Assembly (NCBI GenBank): GCA_020630835.1
Contig: JAHDIL010000043.1
Location: 4,317-9,438, forward strand
From: Verrucomicrobiota bacterium
Lineage (GTDB): Bacteria; Verrucomicrobiota; Verrucomicrobiia; Verrucomicrobiales; DEV007
DNA length: 5,122 bases
Reading direction: 5' to 3'
A model generated the notes under the pieces. That model saw only the letters and a program-made list of their open reading frames with translations, did no database searches and had not been told where the DNA came from. Shown here piece after piece: positions 1-5,122 of this stretch. The translations under genes and the position numbers were made by a program. Within the stretch, counting starts at the first letter, position 1; the number at the start of each line of letters is the position of its first letter.

Positions 1-863
1 AAAGACGGGTCCTTCTCGCTCAAATGATACGCCCACTCGTAAAAAGAGAGCGCGGTTTCATGCTCGTCGAGCTGCTCATAGGTGTCCGCGAGCTTCTTGG
101 TCACATCCAGATTTTGATTGTCTGCAGCGTATTCATCGGCGAGACGCTTTGCCTGCTCCTTGAGCATATCGGGCGTCATAGCAGCCCGGCTCTCCTGCTC
201 TAATTTTTTGGCATCATCCCCCGATTTCAGAATATCACGCAGCCCGCCCTCACTATCAAGATTCTGGGAAATAATAGATGCCCGCGCTGTCGCATCTTTG
301 AATTTCTTGCTCGCCGTCAGATCAGTCCGATTTAGCGTCAGAATCTTTTGGTAGGCCTCCGCGGCCTCGTTAAAGTTCCCCTGCTCCATCTGAAAATCGC
401 CCAAGGAGTGGAGAAATTTCGTTTCCTCGGGATGCCCCTCGACAAGAGTCGACAGGGCGAATGCCGCAGTAGAGGGCAATTCAGCAGCGACCGCAGCCTC
501 ATAGAGCAGCTCGTTCGCCTGCTCATTGTAGGGATCAGTAGCTAGCACATCCTTCTCCAAGGCATTCATCACGGCTACGGGATCTTTTTTGACATCCCCT
601 TTCATCCGCAGGACTTTCAAAGCCTCAGAACCAAGCTTAATACCCTTTTTCCCCTCATTTTCCTTAACCGATGCTAGGCGGAGGTTTTTCCGTCCTTCCA
701 AAAACTTCGGCTCTTTGGAAACTACCGCGCGCAACATGCTGGCCGCATACTCCCAGTTCCGCAGCTCGAAGGCACCCTCAGCTCGGAGAACGAGCTTTTT
801 GAGGTTCTCTGGGAGTTGATACTGTTTGACAGTATCTTTTGCAGTAGCGGGCTTAGCGGACAT
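1..863 (-). CDS. TPR-repeat protein, 3' end outside the window
   Basis: The frame is open from an ATG at 863-861 to the left edge, 287 codons without a stop, so the C-terminus is missing. The N-terminus is MSAKPATAKDTVKQYQLPEN, rich in Lys, Ala and Pro, with no signal peptide or membrane segment, so a cytosolic location is likely. Helix pairs with the TPR pattern of small and aromatic residues are visible at about residues 25-58 (around RNWEYAASMLRAVV), 150-183 (LGDFQMEQGNFNEAAEAYQKIL) and 254-287 (LADTYEQLDEHETALSFYEWAY). A more charged helical stretch, about 190-250, lies between the last two. TPRs are protein-protein interaction scaffolds; partner and process are unknown. The start was chosen because it is the first ATG and the protein-like composition begins there. 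There is no Shine-Dalgarno sequence, only a T-rich leader (TTTATTTTT). The frame stays open for some distance upstream, so an earlier non-ATG start cannot be fully excluded. The gene follows dnaX in the same direction. Confidence 0.85.
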   Translation of the reverse strand, partial: MSAKPATAKDTVKQYQLPENLKKLVLRAEGAFELRNWEYAASMLRAVVSKEPKFLEGRKNLRLASVKENEGKKGIKLGSEALKVLRMKGDVKKDPVAVMNALEKDVLATDPYNEQANELLYEAAVAAELPSTAAFALSTLVEGHPEETKFLHSLGDFQMEQGNFNEAAEAYQKILTLNRTDLTASKKFKDATARASIISQNLDSEGGLRDILKSGDDAKKLEQESRAAMTPDMLKEQAKRLADEYAADNQNLDVTKKLADTYEQLDEHETALSFYEWAYHLSEKDPS

Positions 864-941
864 AGGGCGGAAAAATAAATGAATGGTTAAATGGGCGTAG
901 ACAGCTGGAGCGAGCCTGTCACGCAAGAATTCGTTGCCGAA

Positions 942-970
942 ATAAAGCCAAATTCCAGCGAAGAGGTCAA
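942..970 (-). promoter_or_regulatory. Weak sigma70-type promoter candidate for the TPR gene
   Basis: On the minus strand TTGACC (970-965) matches the -35 consensus at five of six positions. It is followed after 17 bases by CTTTAT (947-942), which matches the -10 consensus at only three of six. The spacing is ideal and the site sits in the only sizeable gap before the TPR gene, which would give a leader of roughly 70 bases. The poor -10 keeps confidence low. Confidence 0.3.
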
Positions 971-979
971 GGATCTTGA
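967..979. repeat. Short inverted repeat over the candidate -35 box
   Basis: TCAAG and CTTGA form perfect 5-base arms around a 3-base centre (GAT). The repeat overlaps the first four bases of the candidate -35 box for the TPR gene. A second copy of part of the motif, GGAATCTTGA, lies at 994-1003. It could be a small operator, but arms this short occur by chance. Confidence 0.2.
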
Positions 980-1021
980 TACCTTATTTTACAGGAATCT
1001 TGAGGAACATATCGCAGGAAG

Positions 1022-2959
1022 CTATTCAGCCTTAATGATACGAGCCTCAAACTTCTCCAGAGCCGCCTTAATCAGTGGATCCTCGCGAAATTCCTCCTCC
1101 GAGATAGCAGGAATTTCCTCCTCTGCCGTTTCCGCAGGCACCGGTTCAGCGTTTGTTTCTAGCCGGTTCTCGGGACTTTCGGCTGCGGAATGAGTTTGCG
1201 GGTTGGCTAGCTCAGCCTCTGGCTCATCATCAGGAATGTCTGGGAGAGGCTTACTCTCAACCGCCTCACTGATTTGGATGCGAATACTCACAGGGGCGCC
1301 GACTAGAGCCGTTAGGTAGGTATCAAACCAATCACTGCTCTGCTCTAAAGGCGAACGATAAAACCCCTGCTCGGGATGAAGCGCAATCTCGAACTGATTC
1401 CCATCAAAAGAGACGAAACTGGCGGCCTCTGCATAGAGAGCCTTCATCGGGTTTTTAGAGGAGAACTCCGCGACGGTCTGTTGCCACAACGATTCACCGT
1501 CCGATGAATCGTTGGCCGAAGGAATTAGCTTTGGTGCGGGCTCACTTACTGACGGAGCATCGGTGTCACTACCACCGTCATCAGGGCTAAGCTTAGTCTG
1601 CTCACTACCTGGTTCTAAAGCACTAGCAAGAGAAATAGCCGGCTCGACCTCCTGGGAAACGGTAGCGGGCTGCTCCAGGCCAGGTTTCGACACGTCTGCA
1701 GTGTTGAAGTCGCTTGCCGCAACCGCCTCCCTCGAGTCGTTGCCCGCTACTTCAGGCGTTTTTTTTTCCGCGACACCCGCTGGTGAAACGGCTGCCGTTT
1801 CTGGTAGCTGGGCGGCAGATTGTTCTACCTGACCGAGGAGCGTAATGACATCATTGAGATCGGGCTCACCCAGAGCCTGAATGGCGCGGATGGCTGCTAT
1901 CTCTAGCTGCAGCTTCTTGTTGCTTGCCCACTTCATCCGGCCATCAGCCTCGGCGAGCTGATCAATCAGAGAAAGCAGACGGGCACTCGAAATCAACTGC
2001 GCATGTTCACGTGTCTTCTCTTGGATCTCAGGCGGGACCTCGGACTGAGTTGATTGCGGGTCGACTTGCAACACCAACACATGGCGAAAGTAAGTGATAA
2101 GGTCAGCGAGAAGTGTCCCCAAGTCCTTCCCTGCTGAGGCATAGCTGTGCAGCTTTTCAAGGGTGGCAGCATTGTCACGGCCCAAAATATGACCTGCCAG
2201 CTCGGCGATACTCTCGGCGGAGTTGAAACCGAAAATATCCAATACATCTGACTCGGCAATGTCATTCCCGCAAAAAGCCACCATCTGATCTAGCATCGAC
2301 TGGGCATCGCGCATGCCGCCATCTGCCCCCTTAGCAATGGCAAACGCCGCTGCGTCCGACAGAGTCACGCTCTCATTCTTAGCAATATACCCCAGATGCT
2401 CCGCAATGATGCCCGTGGGTATGCGACGCAGGTCAAAGCGCTGGCAGCGGCTGATGATCGTTGGTAAAATCTTCTGTGGATCGGTCGTGGCGAAGATAAA
2501 CTTCACATGCTCGGGAGGCTCTTCTAGCGTCTTCAGCAACGCGTTGAAGGCCGCTGTAGTCAACATGTGGACTTCATCAATGTAATAGATCTTAAACGAG
2601 CCGGATGCCGGAGCAAAATGGACAGTTTCGCGCAGCTCCCTGACCTGCTCTACCCCGTTGTTGGAGGCTCCATCGATCTCTAACACATCTAGGCTATTTC
2701 CCTCGGCTATTTCCACGCATAAGGGGTCATCCGGGTCGAAATCCACTTTCGGGCCACCTGGACAGTTGAGGGCTTTTGCCAAAATGCGCGCTGTCGATGT
2801 TTTACCCGTTCCCCGAGGCCCCACGAATAGGTAAGCATGCGCCAAACGATCCTTCTCAATGGCATTCCGCAACGTCTGGATAACGTGATCCTGACCCAAG
2901 ACATCATCAAAGGTCTTGGGTCGATACTTTCTGGCAAAAACTTGGTAGGACTCGCTCAC
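1022..2959 (-). CDS. dnaX: DNA polymerase III tau/gamma subunit (clamp loader ATPase)
   Basis: DnaX is the AAA+ motor of the clamp loader: it uses ATP to open the beta clamp and place it on primed DNA, and tau also links polymerase cores to the helicase. From GTG at 2959 the protein has 645 residues and begins with the family N-terminus (S)YQVFARKYRPKTFDDVLGQ. Visible motifs are Walker A GPRGTGKT (47-54), Walker B YYIDEVHM (125-132), sensor 1 FATTDPQK (156-163) and the SRC arginine-finger motif (170-172). The collar domain ends near residue 365. A Pro/Ala/acidic linker (about 370-487) follows, then a folded tau-type domain (about 488-565), a second acidic linker, and a terminal helix (627-641, DPLIKAALEKFEARI). 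Of the four zinc-module cysteines usual in DnaX, only C66 and C81 remain. An A9 run at codons 398-401 probably allows a short gamma form. The frame stays open upstream to an ATG at 3112, but those residues do not look like DnaX and overlap the preceding gene. No Shine-Dalgarno sequence precedes the GTG. Confidence 0.96.
   Translation of the reverse strand: MSESYQVFARKYRPKTFDDVLGQDHVIQTLRNAIEKDRLAHAYLFVGPRGTGKTSTARILAKALNCPGGPKVDFDPDDPLCVEIAEGNSLDVLEIDGASNNGVEQVRELRETVHFAPASGSFKIYYIDEVHMLTTAAFNALLKTLEEPPEHVKFIFATTDPQKILPTIISRCQRFDLRRIPTGIIAEHLGYIAKNESVTLSDAAAFAIAKGADGGMRDAQSMLDQMVAFCGNDIAESDVLDIFGFNSAESIAELAGHILGRDNAATLEKLHSYASAGKDLGTLLADLITYFRHVLVLQVDPQSTQSEVPPEIQEKTREHAQLISSARLLSLIDQLAEADGRMKWASNKKLQLEIAAIRAIQALGEPDLNDVITLLGQVEQSAAQLPETAAVSPAGVAEKKTPEVAGNDSREAVAASDFNTADVSKPGLEQPATVSQEVEPAISLASALEPGSEQTKLSPDDGGSDTDAPSVSEPAPKLIPSANDSSDGESLWQQTVAEFSSKNPMKALYAEAASFVSFDGNQFEIALHPEQGFYRSPLEQSSDWFDTYLTALVGAPVSIRIQISEAVESKPLPDIPDDEPEAELANPQTHSAAESPENRLETNAEPVPAETAEEEIPAISEEEFREDPLIKAALEKFEARIIKAE
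1742..1757 (-). other. Possible hairpin just downstream of the A9 run
   Basis: On the coding strand GCCTG (1757-1753) can pair with CGGGC (1746-1742), including one G-U pair, around a 6-base loop. The stem starts one base after the last A of the slippery run. Downstream stems stimulate ribosomal frameshifting in E. coli dnaX, but this one is short and sits closer than the usual 5-9 base spacer. It may be incidental, or a GCCT/AGGC pairing with sequence further downstream may compete. Confidence 0.35.
1759..1768 (-). other. dnaX: Candidate recoding site: A9 slippery run in dnaX
   Basis: The coding strand reads GAA AAA AAA ACG, nine As in a row (1767-1759), at codons 398-401, about 33 residues after the end of the collar domain. 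It contains the A AAA AAA heptamer in the phase needed for -1 ribosomal slippage, and the run is long enough for RNA polymerase slippage. A -1 shift, or one added A, gives K-N-A then TGA at 1754-1752, a 402-residue product. A +1 shift, or one lost A, gives K-R-L-K then TAG at 1749-1747, a 403-residue product. Both keep the ATPase and collar domains and lose the tau-specific part, which is the definition of gamma. Thermus thermophilus dnaX is known to use nine As and E. coli dnaX uses A AAA AAG. Function here is inferred. Confidence 0.75.
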
Positions 2960-2965
2960 GATTTC

Positions 2966-2992
2966 ATTGTAGTGAGCTTTTACAGAAACCAA
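2966..2992 (-). promoter_or_regulatory. Candidate dnaX promoter giving a leaderless mRNA
   Basis: On the minus strand TACAAT (2971-2966) matches the -10 consensus at five of six positions and ends exactly six bases before the GTG start at 2959. Transcription would therefore start at or next to the first base of the start codon. The -35 region is weak: TTGGTT (2992-2987) with a 15-base spacer, or TTTGGT with 16. The placement agrees with the absence of a Shine-Dalgarno sequence before the GTG. A conserved TANNNT box at this distance is the known signature of leaderless bacterial genes; its use here is inferred. Confidence 0.45.
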
Positions 2993-3029
2993 ACCGAAAA
3001 AACGGGAATTTCTGGCACCAGCGTATGGA

Positions 3030-5122
3030 CTACCGATGAAAGGTGTCTGAGCAAAGCAGATCAAGGACAAGGCTCCGCATACCATGCTGCGGATTGAGAT
3101 TCTTACTAACAATCTCTGCGACCTCCTGTTTCTCGATATGGTTTAGATTCCGGCCTGTCGCTGCAATCAGGAAATGCTCGCCAAAAGAGCGCCCTACCGC
3201 GTCAATATTTTTGAGCATCCAGGTTTTCAATTCGGCAGGATTAGCTGCAATCTCACCATCCGGCATCGTGACTTTTGTGTCGATCCTAGAGTTCTTATCG
3301 TCTTGCCGCATCTTAGGCCATTTTGTCCGCCATCGACCAACATGATCGAAGGTCTCCAGGGCGAAACCAAAAGGATCAATCTGAGCATGGCAACTCTGAC
3401 AGGATTTCGAGCTTGTGTGCATAGCAAGCTGTTCGCGTGGATTGAGGGACCCGTCCACATCAGGTGTTAGGTCAGGGATGTTATCAGGTGGCGAGGCCAA
3501 ATGTCGGCCCAAAATCTTCTCCACGACCCACGCACCGCGCACCACAGGTTGGGTATCAACACCGTTCGCCGTTACGAACATAGTTGAAATTTGTCCGAGG
3601 AGGCCGCCTTCAGGGGCGCCCTGAGCAAAAGAAAGGCGGCTAATTCGAGCTGCCTTTTTCTTTTCTCCAGTAAAATCGATCGTCGGGTAATTAGCTCGAA
3701 GCCACTGAGCATTTCCCATAGTGAAACCCGGATCAATCAACCGCTCAAGAGGTTCGTTTTGCTGAATCAGCTCGCAGATGAAAGCCACTGTTTCCTGGCG
3801 AGACGCTCGCTGATCAGCAGATGAAAACTTTGATTTCCGACTCGGCATTATATTCGCCATTTTCCACATCCCGAGCCAATCATCGACAAAGGTTTCCAAG
3901 AACGACTCGTGATTTGCACGGCGCACTTCGCTTGCACATAGGCTTCGGAACTGCTCCTGGTCGAGCATTTTTCCAGCAGCTGCTGCCTGATAGATTTCTC
4001 CCCTCGGATGAGTTTGGTGAAGTAAGTAAGACAGGCGAGACGCTAATTGCCAATCGTCCAATCCGTCATCATTCGTAAAACGGAAGAGAAAACGGGGAGA
4101 TTGTATAATCGCCCTAATCAATTCATTGATCCCCTCCTGATGACTGCCTCCTGCGGACCAACGCCCCTGAGCAATCGAGACGAAATGTTGCCGCTGCTCA
4201 GCCAAAACGGGCGAACGAAAGGCTCTTGGCAGCAGGGAAGCTAGCTTTTCATCCAGTTGTTTCACATTCTGATCGATATCGCCATGGTCTTGGCCGAAGA
4301 GCTCACGAGTGCGTTCGATCGCTCTCTGCTCACGTGGACTATGAAGGCGCACTAGCGGTCCCCTGACCTCAATGGTATGCAACTCAAGTGCGGGACCTGT
4401 CTCGAAGTATTCGTTCGCCAAGAGGTCCCCTAAATTAAACTTGCCTATATTGCTGCCGAAGATTTTCAGCGCTGCCTTGGTGTGGGAATCCTCTAGCTGA
4501 GCCCGTGAAGTATCCAAATCTGGATCTGCTAACGCCTCCTTCAGCTTGTCCCAACCAACGCGCCCCCTAAGTGCCGTCACTGATTTTCTCCCGCCCCTCT
4601 CGTCGAACAAAAGACTCTGCCATGCCGCCAAGTATCTCGGGTCCTCACGGAAACGATTTTCTGCATGCACTTGGAGTTCCCTCACGTTGTGAGTAAACGG
4701 CGAGTCTTTCCTCCTTGCTAGGACTGTCTCTCCTTCGAAAAGTTCTGCACGAAGGGTATGCAGCTGAGGCTGCTCTGATGAAATAGTAATATCAGCGAGG
4801 TGCCGAAATGTTTCCACTGAAACCCGGTCACTATAGAGTCGAGGCCTGGCTCTAAGCTCCATCGTCATAGTTTGGTCTGATCCAGTCTTTTTTCCAAGAA
4901 AGGTAGAAGCCTTGACCTTAATTTCAAAAATGCCCGACTGCTTCACTTCGAAATGTTTTGGCCATGAGCTAGCCCTCATGGTATCCAGTGAAGCGGAAGC
5001 AAAACGCAAGGCATCTCCCACCACGGTTGAAGCCGAAAATGAAATAACCATATCTTGAGGGGCAATCTCGTGGCTGCGAGTATCGAATACAGCCAAATCC
5101 TCAGTATAACGAAAATGAGACG
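3030..5122 (-). CDS. Multidomain haem c protein (DUF1595-DUF1592-DUF1588-DUF1585), 5' end outside the window
   Basis: The frame is open from the right edge to a TAG at 3032-3030, at least 697 codons, and no ATG start is visible, so the N-terminus is missing. Counting from the Leu codon at 5096, the visible part has a beta-rich segment (about 15-120, with the GIFEIKVKA strand), a region ending in a typical IEVRGPL (242-248), a DUF1595-like part (about 283-340, SPRFLFRF), a DUF1592-like part (about 345-472), a DUF1588-like part (about 492-592) and a C-terminal DUF1585-like part (about 612-686). DUF1588 carries the single haem c motif CQSCH (566-570) followed by the family-typical IDPFGFALETFDHVGRWR. 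These proteins are abundant in Planctomycetes and Verrucomicrobia. They are usually exported, often have a further cytochrome c and DUF1587 domain at the N-terminus, and are thought to act in redox chemistry or polymer degradation; their substrates are unknown. A DUF1552 gene often follows such genes, but here dnaX comes next after 70 bases. Confidence 0.92.
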   Translation of the reverse strand, partial: SHFRYTEDLAVFDTRSHEIAPQDMVISFSASTVVGDALRFASASLDTMRASSWPKHFEVKQSGIFEIKVKASTFLGKKTGSDQTMTMELRARPRLYSDRVSVETFRHLADITISSEQPQLHTLRAELFEGETVLARRKDSPFTHNVRELQVHAENRFREDPRYLAAWQSLLFDERGGRKSVTALRGRVGWDKLKEALADPDLDTSRAQLEDSHTKAALKIFGSNIGKFNLGDLLANEYFETGPALELHTIEVRGPLVRLHSPREQRAIERTRELFGQDHGDIDQNVKQLDEKLASLLPRAFRSPVLAEQRQHFVSIAQGRWSAGGSHQEGINELIRAIIQSPRFLFRFTNDDGLDDWQLASRLSYLLHQTHPRGEIYQAAAAGKMLDQEQFRSLCASEVRRANHESFLETFVDDWLGMWKMANIMPSRKSKFSSADQRASRQETVAFICELIQQNEPLERLIDPGFTMGNAQWLRANYPTIDFTGEKKKAARISRLSFAQGAPEGGLLGQISTMFVTANGVDTQPVVRGAWVVEKILGRHLASPPDNIPDLTPDVDGSLNPREQLAMHTSSKSCQSCHAQIDPFGFALETFDHVGRWRTKWPKMRQDDKNSRIDTKVTMPDGEIAANPAELKTWMLKNIDAVGRSFGEHFLIAATGRNLNHIEKQEVAEIVSKNLNPQHGMRSLVLDLLCSDTFHR
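3387..3401 (-). other. Haem c attachment motif CQSCH
   Basis: The codons TGT CAG AGT TGC CAT encode Cys-Gln-Ser-Cys-His, the classical CxxCH signature for covalent haem c attachment. The two Cys bind the haem vinyl groups and the His is an axial iron ligand. It sits in the DUF1588 module and is the only CxxCH in the visible protein. Haem c is attached outside the cytoplasm, so the protein is expected to be exported, although its signal peptide would lie outside the window. Confidence 0.85.

Larger units (their letters stand above)
864..1021 (-). other. Intergenic region between dnaX and the TPR gene
   Basis: These 158 bases lie between the dnaX stop and the ATG of the TPR gene. I see no convincing coding sequence or RNA gene, and no GC-rich hairpin followed by a T run that would terminate dnaX. 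The region holds a weak promoter candidate (942-970), a short inverted repeat (967-979) and a near-direct repeat (971-979 and 994-1003). The final 25 bases before the ATG are A/T-rich. The gap is long enough to carry an independent promoter for the TPR gene, but read-through from dnaX is also possible. Confidence 0.6.

Noticed and set aside
1512..1832. Plus-strand open frame of 106 codons opposite the dnaX linker
   Set aside because: Its Ser/Ala/Gly-rich translation is what the complement of the Glu/Ala/Pro/Ser-rich linker codons would give. There is no ribosome binding site and no motif.
2972..3029. Rho-independent terminator after the haem protein gene (T6 run in CCCGTTTTTTCGG)
   Set aside because: The only nearby stems are CTGG/CCAG with a two-base loop, separated from the T run by several bases, and a 3-bp CCG/CGG. 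Neither is a credible terminator.
2960..3112. N-terminal extension of dnaX to an ATG at 3112 (696 residues)
   Set aside because: The extra 51 residues do not resemble any DnaX N-terminus, and the extension would overlap the end of the upstream haem protein gene by 83 bases. DnaX similarity starts right after the GTG at 2959.
3043..4244. Several plus-strand open frames opposite the haem protein gene
   Set aside because: They overlap one another and a long, domain-supported minus-strand gene, and their translations show no recognisable motif or protein-like composition. They are antisense shadows.
5094..5096. TTG at 5096 as the start of the haem protein
   Set aside because: The frame stays open to the right edge with protein-like residues (SHFRYTED before the Leu). 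Family members carry more N-terminal sequence, so the gene is cut by the window edge.

Overview
The window holds three genes, all on the minus strand. I read it as part of a Verrucomicrobia or related PVC-group chromosome. The evidence is a large multidomain haem protein of the type expanded in Planctomycetes and Verrucomicrobia (DUF1595/DUF1592/DUF1588/DUF1585 modules), the style of the DnaX sequence, and base composition close to balanced by eye. This placement is an inference from protein style; no rRNA or other marker is present. I see no tRNA, rRNA, CRISPR array, insertion sequence or phage gene.

In the direction of transcription (right to left) the layout is as follows. (1) 5122-3030: the C-terminal part, at least 697 codons, of a large cytochrome-c-like protein with one CQSCH haem motif; its start lies outside the window. 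(2) A gap of 70 bases, then dnaX at 2959-1022, the tau/gamma subunit of the DNA polymerase III clamp loader, 645 residues from a GTG start. (3) A gap of about 160 bases with a weak promoter candidate, then a tetratricopeptide-repeat (TPR) protein starting at 863 and running off the left edge, with 287 codons visible. The three genes share direction but have no obvious functional link, and nothing shows that they form one operon.

The most interesting signal is inside dnaX. A run of nine A residues on the coding strand (1767-1759) lies just after the collar domain, in the reading GAA AAA AAA ACG. Slipping by -1 reaches TGA after two codons, and slipping by +1 reaches TAG after three. Either event would give a gamma-like protein of 402-403 residues. 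A small hairpin can form directly downstream. This closely resembles the recoding sites that make gamma in Thermus thermophilus (transcriptional slippage on nine As) and Escherichia coli (ribosomal frameshift). A second signal is a TACAAT box exactly six bases upstream of the dnaX GTG, which suggests a leaderless mRNA. A third is the loss of the two middle cysteines of the usual DnaX zinc module.
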